The notes beneath the pieces were generated by a model. That model ran no database searches. It was not told the origin of the DNA and saw nothing but the letters and a program-made list of their open reading frames with translations. Below, piece after piece: positions 43,113 through 51,281 of a stretch of 64,000 bases of DNA; position 1 is the stretch's first letter, and each line of letters begins with the position of its first letter. This DNA is from Candidatus Aquicultor sp. (GTDB lineage Bacteria > Actinomycetota > Aquicultoria > Aquicultorales > Aquicultoraceae): assembly GCA_036504445.1 (NCBI GenBank), contig DASXVE010000024.1, positions 62,001 to 126,000 on the forward strand. Reading direction: 5' to 3'. A program made the translations under genes and the position numbers.

Positions 43113-45338
43113 TTACAGCCCGACGACACTCCTACCGCTTCCGAATGTTCCCGTGTCGCGCTCGATGGACGCAACGGCGCTTTTTACTTCGCTGAAAAAC
43201 GAGAGTGACACGCCGACCGCGTCAAACCCCTTGTTGACCAGGTACGGCAATATCGCCGGATCGCGAGCGCTTTCGCCGGCCACGCATGTAAATACGCCGT
43301 ATCTTTGAGCTACGGCTGCAATCTCGTCTAAAAGGCGGAGTACCGCGGGGTGGCTAGGCTGAAAAAGGTCTGCAACCTTCTGACTTTCACGATCGATTGC
43401 AAGCGCGCACATAACCAGATCGCTTAACCCGACACTTATGAAATCTATGCCTTCGTTTATGAATTCGGCCAGCATAAATACGGCAGCCGGATTTTCCACC
43501 GATATGCCGACCTTAATATCCTCATGCGGACGAAGTCCGACATCTAAAAGCACCTCTTTTGCTCTGACCAGCTCGTCTACAACCCGCACAAAGGAAAGTT
43601 TGACACCGAGATCGCCATCGGCTTGCGCGAGCGCCCGCTTAAGCGCACGAAACTCGAGTTTTAGCATTTCAGGCTCTTCGAGCTCACGCCCGATACCCCG
43701 CCAGCCGAAGAGCGGGTTTCGCTCCTCGGGATCTTCTGAACCTTGCAGCCTTCTAAACTCATCGGTTGGTGCATCCATTGTCTTGTACCACACCGGCTTC
43801 CCATCGAACATTGTCAGGGTTTGCACGATTCCATTTGTAATACTGTCCTCCAGGTAGATACCGAGACCTTCGCGTATCATCTTGATGGGATGAACGCCGC
43901 TCTCGAACAAAAAGTAATCATCGCGAAGCGATGACACGCCATCTGCGAAAGAAGCGAGGTTCCGCACCTTCTCGGGGATGAGTACCGAGAGAAATATTTG
44001 CGTCCGGGTTTCCGGTACGGCAGCAACCTCGCGCACCCGTATGCTGAGGTCGCCGGCATACACAACCCCTCTAAGACCATCGACTGTGACCACTTGGCCT
44101 TCTTTAAGCTTTTCGGTCGCATTGCCCGTTCCAAGCACGCACGGAACGCCGAACTCGCGCAAGATATTTGCGCCGTGGCTGGTTGCGCCGCCCTCATCGG
44201 TAACAACAGCTGCAGCACGCCGTAAATATACCGCCAGCTCGTTGGTAATACGCTGCGCCACCACAACCGTGTCGCAATCAACATCCGGCATAGTGTCGGG
44301 GCTGATAAGCATTACCCTGCCCGAACCAACCGCCGGACTTACCCCGGTTCCGCGCAGCAGTACCGTGTGCTCGCCGATCTGCGGGAAAAGCTTTTCATAT
44401 CGCTCGCCGATAACGATCGGGCGCGACTGTAAAATATAGAATGCGCCATCCGCAAAAGCCCACTCGATATCCTGGGGCTTCCCAAATAACTCATCCAGAT
44501 TGATACCGATCTGCGCAAGTTCATATACCTCGCGGTCGCTGAGTTTCGGTCGTGACTTGATTTCATCCAACACTGGTTTGCGCTCGCCCGATGGGGTTAT
44601 AAACTCGGCTTGCCTGCCCATTTTGCGGCTAACAATCATATCGCGCTTGCGTGAATATACGTAACGCTCCGGCGTCACTTCGCCGGATACGATCTCCTCG
44701 CCAAAACCGAATATAGCGTCAATGATTACTTTGTCTGTGTCGCCGGTTACCGGGTCCATGGAAAAGATGATGCCGGATCGCTCCGCCGGCACCATTGTTT
44801 GGACAAGCACAGCGACCGCGATACCCGGTGCCAACAGCCCCTGCTCTTTTAGGTAAATATGCGCTTCCGTAGTAAAAATGGACGCCCAGCAGCGCCGCAC
44901 CGCAAGCACCAGATCCTCAAATTCGCGTATATCGGGGAATGAAGATAGCAACCCGGCCAAACTCGCGTTCGGCGTATCTTCGACATTTGCAGAGCTTCGC
45001 ACAATAAGTCCGACCGGTGTGGTTTCTATGAGCCGATCGTATACATACTGGAGCGCTTGCATGGTGTCATCATCAAGTGCCGCGGAGACTACGGCAGTGC
45101 GCAACCGCTCCGTCAGCACACCAAGCTCGTGTTGATTTATATCGCGTGACAGAAACGCATTTAAGTCAACGCCCACGTCTGCGCGTACAAGCATGTTTCG
45201 AAATGCTTCCGAAGTAAGAATATAGCCCCGGGGCACACGATAACCGGCTTTGTAGAGTATGGCAGTATTTTCACCCTTGCCCCCGACCAGCGGGAGCGAC
45301 TCCGGTTGTACTTCGTCATATGAAAGCAATAGCTTCAT
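43113..45338 (-). CDS. ppsA: Phosphoenolpyruvate synthase-like enzyme
   Basis: 741 residues, slightly shorter than E. coli PpsA. N-terminal ATP-binding domain (about 1-330; LVGGKGENTAILYKAG, LIVRSSANVEDTPNAS), phosphohistidine domain with GGATSHGANILREFGVP (catalytic His in TSHGA), and C-terminal PEP/pyruvate barrel (EDIKVGISVENPAAV, CVAGESARDP). Converts pyruvate and ATP to PEP, AMP and phosphate. Starts 4 bp after the FMN reductase gene, same operon. Could be a related PEP-utilising enzyme with another acceptor. Confidence 0.82.
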   Translation of the reverse strand: MKLLLSYDEVQPESLPLVGGKGENTAILYKAGYRVPRGYILTSEAFRNMLVRADVGVDLNAFLSRDINQHELGVLTERLRTAVVSAALDDDTMQALQYVYDRLIETTPVGLIVRSSANVEDTPNASLAGLLSSFPDIREFEDLVLAVRRCWASIFTTEAHIYLKEQGLLAPGIAVAVLVQTMVPAERSGIIFSMDPVTGDTDKVIIDAIFGFGEEIVSGEVTPERYVYSRKRDMIVSRKMGRQAEFITPSGERKPVLDEIKSRPKLSDREVYELAQIGINLDELFGKPQDIEWAFADGAFYILQSRPIVIGERYEKLFPQIGEHTVLLRGTGVSPAVGSGRVMLISPDTMPDVDCDTVVVAQRITNELAVYLRRAAAVVTDEGGATSHGANILREFGVPCVLGTGNATEKLKEGQVVTVDGLRGVVYAGDLSIRVREVAAVPETRTQIFLSVLIPEKVRNLASFADGVSSLRDDYFLFESGVHPIKMIREGLGIYLEDSITNGIVQTLTMFDGKPVWYKTMDAPTDEFRRLQGSEDPEERNPLFGWRGIGRELEEPEMLKLEFRALKRALAQADGDLGVKLSFVRVVDELVRAKEVLLDVGLRPHEDIKVGISVENPAAVFMLAEFINEGIDFISVGLSDLVMCALAIDRESQKVADLFQPSHPAVLRLLDEIAAVAQRYGVFTCVAGESARDPAILPYLVNKGFDAVGVSLSFFSEVKSAVASIERDTGTFGSGRSVVGL

Positions 45339-45342
45339 GATG

Positions 45343-45903
45343 TTACTCCGTTAGCTGTATCGTCCACTCGTAAAGCCCGTGTAGCAGGCTTCTTATCTGA
45401 GCGATGGTTGTCTCATCCAAAAGATTGCCGTTAGCGTCGAATTTTTCGTGGGCGCGAGACACGTACACCTCCGGGTCTACCAGGCATAACGATTTCGTAA
45501 ATATAAAGCACTGACGCAGTTGAAGCTGCCCGCGCACGGTTCCGAAGCCACCCGTTGAAGCCCCTAGGAGCGCAACAGGCTTGCCGTGCAGCGGCGAGTC
45601 CGTCGGCGGACGTGACGCCCAGTCGATTGAATTCTTGAGTACACCGGGAATCGAGTAGTTGTACTCCGGCATGGCGATCAACAACGCGTCGGCGGCCCTG
45701 ATTTTGTTCTTAAACTCCAGAACCGGTTCTGGAAAGCTTTGTGCTTCGACATCGCCGTTGTAGAGCGGGATATTATCGAGCTCGAATATTTCGATGGTCA
45801 TGTTGGGTGGTACTAGTTCCTTCGCATTGTGCAGCAGCGCCCTGTTATAAGAACCTTTTCGCAGACTGCCGGCAAAACCAAGCACACTTATGGTACGCGT
45901 CAT
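45343..45903 (-). CDS. NADPH-dependent FMN reductase (ChrR/YieF type)
   Basis: 186 residues from ATG 45903 (AGGAGAGGAT upstream). Flavodoxin-like fold: VLGFAGSLRKGSYNRALL (phosphate loop), MPEYNYSIPGVLKNSIDWASRP and ALLGASTGGFGTVRGQ. Reduces quinones, chromate or FMN with NAD(P)H. Leads the operon with the PEP synthase-like gene. Confidence 0.92.
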   Translation of the reverse strand: MTRTISVLGFAGSLRKGSYNRALLHNAKELVPPNMTIEIFELDNIPLYNGDVEAQSFPEPVLEFKNKIRAADALLIAMPEYNYSIPGVLKNSIDWASRPPTDSPLHGKPVALLGASTGGFGTVRGQLQLRQCFIFTKSLCLVDPEVYVSRAHEKFDANGNLLDETTIAQIRSLLHGLYEWTIQLTE

Positions 45904-46018
45904 ATAATCCTCTCCTCGCGTCACGAAATACCGTTTTACCTGCCGTAACCAGGTGCGATTAGATTGCTCGCCGGGCTACGGCTTTACCTTACTCGCCATG
46001 AATATACCTATTTCGATG

Positions 46019-46027
46019 TGATATAAT
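46019..46027 (+). promoter_or_regulatory. Extended -10 box positioned for leaderless start
   Basis: TGATATAAT, an extended -10 element ending 6 bases before ATG 46034. Transcription would start at the A of ATG; no ribosome site present. Confidence 0.6.
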
Positions 46028-46033
46028 GCCGTT

Positions 46034-46708
46034 ATGCAAAAATTTAGGACGGCTTTATTCGATGTCGACGGGACCATCCTCGACACGTCGGAGTTCATTT
46101 TCCAAGCATACGAATATACGCTCAACAAGTTCGGGTTGGCGCCGAAAGGTCGCCGGGAGATAGCACAGTATATCGGTATCCCGCTTGAAACCATCTATGA
46201 GACGCTCTCCCCCGGAGAGGACACCAAAGCGCTCTCACAAACCCATCGGGATTTCCAATTAGAGCACCTCTACTTATCAAAACCCTTTCCGGGAACGCTA
46301 TCCACCCTAGCTCAACTCAAAGAGGCGGAAATAAAAATCGGTGTTGTTACAACCCGTTCGCACGTGACCGCTATCGAAACGCTCGATCTCGCGCTCATTA
46401 GCGACTATATCGATTACGTGGTGGGACTCGAAGATGTAGCGCACCTCAAACCCGATCCCGAGCCCGTGTTAAAGGCCCTTCATTATCTAAATACCGAACC
46501 GCACGATGCGGTTATGGTCGGCGACAGCGACGTCGATGTTATCGCGGGAAGAACGGCGGGGACCACGACCATCGGCGCAACCTACGGGTTTCACGGTTTG
46601 CGGCTTGCCAAAAGTAATCCGGATTACCTCATCGACAGCATAGAAGAGGTAATCCCCATTATCGCGCCCCAGCTCAAAGATGTTGGCGAATTGCCAATTA
46701 TTAAATAG
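46034..46708 (+). CDS. HAD-superfamily phosphatase (PpaX/Gph type)
   Basis: 224 residues. Motif I LFDVDGTILDT, motif II GVVTTRS, Lys in LKPDPEPV, motif IV VMVGDSDVDVIAGR. Cap domain of four helices type (C1). Typical of phosphoglycolate phosphatase or pyrophosphatase PpaX; substrate unproven. Likely leaderless. A glycosyltransferase gene follows 69 bp downstream. Confidence 0.9.
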   Translation: MQKFRTALFDVDGTILDTSEFIFQAYEYTLNKFGLAPKGRREIAQYIGIPLETIYETLSPGEDTKALSQTHRDFQLEHLYLSKPFPGTLSTLAQLKEAEIKIGVVTTRSHVTAIETLDLALISDYIDYVVGLEDVAHLKPDPEPVLKALHYLNTEPHDAVMVGDSDVDVIAGRTAGTTTIGATYGFHGLRLAKSNPDYLIDSIEEVIPIIAPQLKDVGELPIIK

Positions 46709-46777
46709 GTAGAGATAGCATGCTCGAAGTATAACGAAAGGGGTCCGGCCAAAATACGATTGGTGGACGGCTACGAC

Positions 46778-47920
46778 ATGACACGTATTGCGTACCTGCT
46801 AAGAAAAACCGGCGGCGGCATTCAAACGCACATAACAGGCCTGCTCTCAGAGCTTGACCGGTCGGAATACGATGCGGTTGTTATTTCACCATCCGCACCG
46901 AAGCTGTTTGCGGCGCTCGACTCAATCGGAGTCAAGCACATCGAAGTTGATATCGCCGACTCCATCTCCCCACGAGCCGACCTTGCATCAGCCCGCGAAG
47001 TCGCCGAACATCTGCGCGGCATCAAACCCGATATTCTGCACATGCACGGCAACAAAGCTGCTGTGGTGGGCTGGGTTTCATCGGTTTTTTACCCCGTGAA
47101 GCACCGCATCTTGACCGTTCACAATTTTCCCAGCAACCTTAACCCTGCGTCCAGACACTATCAGATAAACCGCCGTATAAACCGGATGGTATTCGGTGCG
47201 GTCGACCACATAATCGCGGTATCTACCGAGCTTAAACGCTGCCTGGAAATGGAGATTGGGTTGCCGGACAACGCCATCAGCATTATCCCAAATGGGATCG
47301 ATCTTGCCCAGTGGGACCGGTATAAAACAGGCAATAAAGCTGCTGCCAAACGTGAGCTTGGTCTCTCCGAGAATACGCTTTTGCTCGGCGCCATCGGGCG
47401 GTTTGTGCCTTTTAAAGGTCATGGCGTACTGCTGCAAAGCATGAAGCGCATTGTCGAGATGCAACCGGATGTTCACCTCATCCTTATGGGTGATGGCCCG
47501 CTTCATGATGAGCTTGTCAAGCAGGCTAACGAGCTGGGTATTGCAGATAATGTGTCGTTTCTGGGATTTGTCGATGAGCCGGGGCGCTACATGGCGGGCC
47601 TTGATATTTTTGTTTTGCCGTCGGTCAATGAACCGTTCGGTATTGTTGTCCTCGAAGCGATGGCGCTCGGGCTACCCGTGGTAGCGACAAACGCCGGCGG
47701 CGTACCCGATATCATCGATGACGGTATTAACGGGCTATTGGCAGCGTCAAATGATGCTGCTTCACTTGCCGGTGCCGTCCTGCGCCTTATCGGCGACGCA
47801 GACTTTCGCAACGCTTTTGCAGAGCGCGGCCCCGTACTCGTTCGAGAAAAATTCACCACTAAATCTATGTCCGATGCGACGAGCATGGTGTATCTGCAGG
47901 CGCTCGGCGACACGCAGTAA
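46778..47920 (+). CDS. Glycosyltransferase family 4
   Basis: 380 residues from ATG 46778; TTG 46760 and GTG 46763 are also possible in frame. GT-B fold: N-terminal acceptor domain (GGGIQTHITGLLSEL), DILHMHGNKAAVVGW, and C-terminal donor domain with EPFGIVVLEAMALGLPVVAT (the E-x7-E motif) and GGVPDIIDDGINGLL. Transfers a sugar from a nucleotide donor, usually to a lipid or polysaccharide; acceptor unknown. Confidence 0.9.
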   Translation: MTRIAYLLRKTGGGIQTHITGLLSELDRSEYDAVVISPSAPKLFAALDSIGVKHIEVDIADSISPRADLASAREVAEHLRGIKPDILHMHGNKAAVVGWVSSVFYPVKHRILTVHNFPSNLNPASRHYQINRRINRMVFGAVDHIIAVSTELKRCLEMEIGLPDNAISIIPNGIDLAQWDRYKTGNKAAAKRELGLSENTLLLGAIGRFVPFKGHGVLLQSMKRIVEMQPDVHLILMGDGPLHDELVKQANELGIADNVSFLGFVDEPGRYMAGLDIFVLPSVNEPFGIVVLEAMALGLPVVATNAGGVPDIIDDGINGLLAASNDAASLAGAVLRLIGDADFRNAFAERGPVLVREKFTTKSMSDATSMVYLQALGDTQ

Positions 47921-48020
47921 AGCAATTTATATCATGCCCGGTACGAAGGTTAACAACGCCAATTATTCCCGCTAATGCGCCAAAATTTCTTGGCTTCCGC
48001 AACTACCTCTATAGAAATTA

Positions 48021-48029
48021 TGATATAAT
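48021..48029 (+). promoter_or_regulatory. Extended -10 element upstream of the PilZ gene
   Basis: TGATATAAT, same as the element at 46019; transcription expected near 48036, 14 bases before ATG 48050. Confidence 0.5.
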
Positions 48030-48049
48030 TGCAACAATTCTCTTTATTA

Positions 48050-48760
48050 ATGGCGGATCAAACCGATAGAGTAGTTATGGCAACTGTTAAATCCACCATA
48101 GAAGCAACTAATAATCGCGTTAAAGAGTTCCTAACCCAGGGTGCATCGTTTTGTCTTCGCCCTGAAGAGTTAGACCACGTGATATATTTTTCCATTGAAA
48201 TGGCTATTGATGATGACCTGTTCATCTGCAGGTCAAAGCGAAAAGCTACCCTCGATATCGATCTAACGGATAGAGCCGTTGAGGTCATATTCGCTGAAGA
48301 TATGAATGCTTCTTCAATGAAGCTCATCGTGTACAAGCAGTCATCCGATGGAACCCTGATTGCCGTCTGCCCGGTAGGTACTCCTAAACCGCTTCCACAG
48401 CGCAAGCACCGCCGTTTGAAACCAAGTGAAAGTATTAATTTCCGCATCCAGGCTAATACAACCGGTAATATTTACAAGGGCGCTTTTGTCGACGACATAA
48501 GCGAAGGCGGTATCGGAGTAATTGCGTATGCCAACAGCGAGATTACAGTGGGCACATCCGTCCACCTCATCATCGAACTGCAGGCCGACGAACATATTAT
48601 TATTGCGGGCACGATCGTGAACTGCTCCAAATACGAACAGCTAAGTAAAGCATACCGCATTGGGATTCGTTTCGTGGGTGCATCAGAAGGAGACTTAAAG
48701 AAGCTCGCCGCTTTTATCCACCAGCAACTCAAACAACCTAAACCGGCTGGTAGGCAATAG
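48050..48760 (+). CDS. PilZ-domain c-di-GMP receptor
   Basis: 236 residues from ATG 48050 (ATG 48077 is an alternative). N-terminal YcgR-like domain (about 5-115) and PilZ domain (about 120-225) with the c-di-GMP-binding RKHRRLKPSESINFRI (RxxxR) and DDISEGGIG (D/NxSxxG) motifs. Probably senses c-di-GMP made by the GGDEF protein and affects motility or secretion. No flagellar genes are in the window. Confidence 0.88.
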   Translation: MADQTDRVVMATVKSTIEATNNRVKEFLTQGASFCLRPEELDHVIYFSIEMAIDDDLFICRSKRKATLDIDLTDRAVEVIFAEDMNASSMKLIVYKQSSDGTLIAVCPVGTPKPLPQRKHRRLKPSESINFRIQANTTGNIYKGAFVDDISEGGIGVIAYANSEITVGTSVHLIIELQADEHIIIAGTIVNCSKYEQLSKAYRIGIRFVGASEGDLKKLAAFIHQQLKQPKPAGRQ

Positions 48761-48779
48761 GTAGAGGTTCTGACCCTAA

Positions 48780-49265
48780 CTAGTATTGCTTGCATCTTAT
48801 AGCATGCTTCTTGTAATAATCCTGATGATACTCTTCGGCCCTATAAAACTCACGAGCGGGAAGTATTGATGTTGCGATCGGCTTATTAAATTTGCCCGAC
48901 TCCTCAAGCGACTTTTTAGACTTCTCCGCAAGCATCTTTTGCGTTTCGTTATGATAAAAGATCGCAGTCCTGTATTGAGGACCCCTATCATTTGATTGCC
49001 CTGCCGCGTCAGTGGGATCTATATTGTTCCAGAAATTATCGAGTAATTGTTCGAAGGTTATTTTTAGCGGGTCATAGGTTACCTGGATGGCTTCATAATG
49101 CCCGGTATTACCCGACGAGACTTCTTCATAGGTTGGATTTTCCTTTTGTCCTCCCGTATAGCCTGATGCTACATCAACTGCACCATCTAACGCTTCAAAA
49201 GCAGCCTCCATGTGCCAGAAACATCCGCCTGCAAATATTGCTTTTTCCAAGCTTGTGTCCTCCAT
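48780..49265 (-). CDS. msrA: Peptide methionine-S-sulfoxide reductase
   Basis: 161 residues from ATG 49265. AIFAGGCFWHMEAAF contains the catalytic Cys (GCFW), then SGYTGG, YEEVSSGNTGHYEAIQV, and the C-terminal Cys in IRCKQY as likely resolving residue. Repairs oxidised methionine. The residue after GCFW is His rather than the common Gly, a mild variation. Single gene. Confidence 0.93.
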   Translation of the reverse strand: MEDTSLEKAIFAGGCFWHMEAAFEALDGAVDVASGYTGGQKENPTYEEVSSGNTGHYEAIQVTYDPLKITFEQLLDNFWNNIDPTDAAGQSNDRGPQYRTAIFYHNETQKMLAEKSKKSLEESGKFNKPIATSILPAREFYRAEEYHQDYYKKHAIRCKQY

Positions 49266-49584
49266 GGTTTCATCTCCACTTTTCACATCACCACATCCGA
49301 TTCAGATAATCTACGTTCTTATGAATGCTATATGGCCTTAATTTCATAAACTTACGCATATCGGTGATCGGCTTTAAGGGGGCTTCGCTTTCCTTCCAAC
49401 TTATGAACTTAACCATGTTCTAAGCTCTAATAAAAGCTCTGCTGCCAATTGTTCAATTGTTCCATTGCCCTGAAAATACTCTTGAGGGTGAAGCTCAATA
49501 CCATCTTGTTTAGGTGATTAGAACTAACAACAACGGGAAGAGAAGACACATGAGACGCGATTCATGATAAGGGGGTGCTTAGTT
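49266..49584. other. Intergenic region, 319 bp
   Basis: Divergent space between msrA and the DUF5654 gene. AT-rich. No hairpin or promoter that I can support, and no coding frame. Confidence 0.4.
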
Positions 49585-49845
49585 ATGAGATCTCAAATAC
49601 TAGAAGCGATGGCCACATTTATTACGGCAGCCTTTGCCTTTGTTGCTGCGCTTGCTTGGAATAACGCAATTCTTGCTATCTTTAAAGCCGTATTTGGAAC
49701 CGCCACGGGCGTAACTTCATTACTGACCTATGCCGTAATTGTCACCATCGTTGCGGTGCTTGCAACATTATGGGTAGGAAGAGCACTGCAGCGAGCAAAA
49801 GAGGCAGAGCAATCGCCTGAAGAGAGGACGCGCAAAGCCGGCTAG
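49585..49845 (+). CDS. DUF5654-like small membrane protein
   Basis: 86 residues from ATG 49585 (GGGGGTG upstream). Two hydrophobic segments, the first with TFITAAFAFVAALAWNNAI, typical of DUF5654. Charged C-terminal tail. Function unknown. Confidence 0.7.
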   Translation: MRSQILEAMATFITAAFAFVAALAWNNAILAIFKAVFGTATGVTSLLTYAVIVTIVAVLATLWVGRALQRAKEAEQSPEERTRKAG

Positions 49846-49880
49846 CGGGTCACTTTAAGAGTTATTTCTCAAAGCACAAG

Positions 49881-49904
49881 AGCCCTGGCATATCTACCAG
49901 GGCT
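49881..49904 (+). terminator. Hairpin after the DUF5654 gene
   Basis: 8-bp perfect stem (49881-49888 with 49897-49904), 8-base loop, followed by TCCCTTTTAGG. Weak T-run. Confidence 0.5.
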
Positions 49905-49917
49905 TCCCTTTTAGGTG
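49894..49917 (+). repeat. 24-bp direct repeat, copy 1
   Basis: CTACCAGGGCTTCCCTTTTA followed by GGTG; an identical copy lies at 50714-50737. The copies flank the methyltransferase gene 820 bp apart. Copy 1 includes the right arm of the hairpin at 49881-49904. Similarity decays over the next 25 bases. Confidence 0.75.
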
Positions 49918-49939
49918 TGGACTTACGGAGACGATCTTG

Positions 49940-50611
49940 TTAGATAGGTTCCTTCCAAATCGTAGTAATAACCATCATTAAAGGGCGCTCAATCTTCCAC
50001 TTAATAGATGGTATCTTTTCCAAATACCCCTCAATTTCCTCAATTGTAAAGCAGGCATCGATAACTCTGCCCATGCCATCCAAGGGAATTTGTTTCCAGA
50101 GTGTGTATCTGGTATGGAGATACGCCAAACTCCTCACCCACGAGGGAACATCTCTTGTGAAGTCAAAGATAATGCCTGTGCCGCCAGGTTTAAGAACTCG
50201 CACCATCTCGTAGAGAAATTGCGATGGATCATCGATCTGGTGAAGAAAATTAGAATTAGTTACAAGGTCAAGGGAGTTATCCTCGAAAGGAAGGTCAAAA
50301 GCCGATCCTAGGTGAAGCTGCACCTTCGCATCGAGGTTGCGCTTCTGGAGCGTGTCCTTAGCTAAGCTAAGCATATTGGGAGAGATATCGAGACCATGAA
50401 TCTCTTTATGCGGGGCAAGCTTGGCCAGCTGAGCAAGAAAATAGCCAGGACCACAAGCAACATCTAGCACATTGCCCTCGTCGCTGCTTAATCGCAGCGC
50501 TTTCCTAGCGGCGATACTAAAGGGTGCCCTGCCCGTAAGCTTAGCATAGGCTTCTGCGATAGGCTTAGGGTCCATATCCTGGATTAACAAGGGAACGCGA
50601 GGCCGAGTCAT
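49940..50611 (-). CDS. Class I SAM-dependent methyltransferase
   Basis: 223 residues from ATG 50611 (GAAGGAGCGG upstream). Motif I VLDVACGPGYFLAQLA, D in IHGLDISPNML, motif post-I DLPFEDNSLDLVTNSN and LKPGGTGIIFDFT. Methyltransferase_11 type; substrate unknown. Flanked by direct repeats. Confidence 0.9.
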   Translation of the reverse strand: MTRPRVPLLIQDMDPKPIAEAYAKLTGRAPFSIAARKALRLSSDEGNVLDVACGPGYFLAQLAKLAPHKEIHGLDISPNMLSLAKDTLQKRNLDAKVQLHLGSAFDLPFEDNSLDLVTNSNFLHQIDDPSQFLYEMVRVLKPGGTGIIFDFTRDVPSWVRSLAYLHTRYTLWKQIPLDGMGRVIDACFTIEEIEGYLEKIPSIKWKIERPLMMVITTIWKEPI

Positions 50612-50713
50612 TAACACCGCTCCTTCCTCGAAAGCTATACCATTACAGTTACAATTAGAGTATAAACGATTGCGACGAAAATATGGTATCCAGGCAACAA
50701 AAAGCCGCCATTA

Positions 50714-50737
50714 CTACCAGGGCTTCCCTTTTAGGTG
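50714..50737 (+). repeat. 24-bp direct repeat, copy 2
   Basis: Identical to 49894-49917; here no left hairpin arm survives (a degenerate AAAGCCGCCA precedes it). Suggests duplication of a terminator segment or insertion of the methyltransferase gene between copies. Confidence 0.7.
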
Positions 50738-50796
50738 CGGAGGTGTGGGGATGGTCTTAGAACATACATCTCAACAGCGATTTCTGAGATATATAG

Positions 50797-51066
50797 TTAA
50801 GGATTCGCCTTTTTTGGTCTATAAACCATGTTCATATACCGATCGTCTTCTTTAAGCTCATCAAGCATCTGGGAAAGTCGTTTGCGTTGCGTTTCCTCGC
50901 GCTTGGCACGTATGATCCATCCAATGTAATCGTTCTGTTGATAAGGTGGACGAGACTTGTAAGCCTCCATTAAACCACGCTCAGTAAGCGCCTGGTTTAC
51001 GAAATCAGGCGCCGAATAAACTGGTCTTTTAAGCCGTGAATACTCCCGGTTACTCATGCTTCTCAT
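50797..51066 (-). CDS. YdeI/OmpD-associated family protein
   Basis: 89 residues; ATG 51066 or 51057. C-terminal RPPYQQNDYIGWIIRAKREE and RKRLSQMLDELKE are the pattern of the OmdA (bacteriocin-protection, YdeI) domain. Shorter than full-length YdeI proteins. Function poorly known. Confidence 0.75.
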   Translation of the reverse strand: MRSMSNREYSRLKRPVYSAPDFVNQALTERGLMEAYKSRPPYQQNDYIGWIIRAKREETQRKRLSQMLDELKEDDRYMNMVYRPKKANP

Positions 51067-51281
51067 CTTACTGAGTTTTCATTAATAACTCTAGAGACCC
51101 AACCCATAACCAAAAATATTGAAAGGATAAGAAAGTGGCAGCTCATCGCAGCCATTAATTAGTAATATTCCCCGGACAGGATTCGAGCCTAGAATTCATT
51201 GAAGTATTTAAAAGATAAATCCCTGGTAGAAATACCAGAGTTAACTTCATTTGTGGAGATAGGGGGCTCGAACTCTTGCCC

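Noticed and set aside
43438-44439. Plus-strand frames opposite the PEP synthase-like gene
   Set aside because: Antisense shadows with Ser/Arg-rich composition and no motifs.
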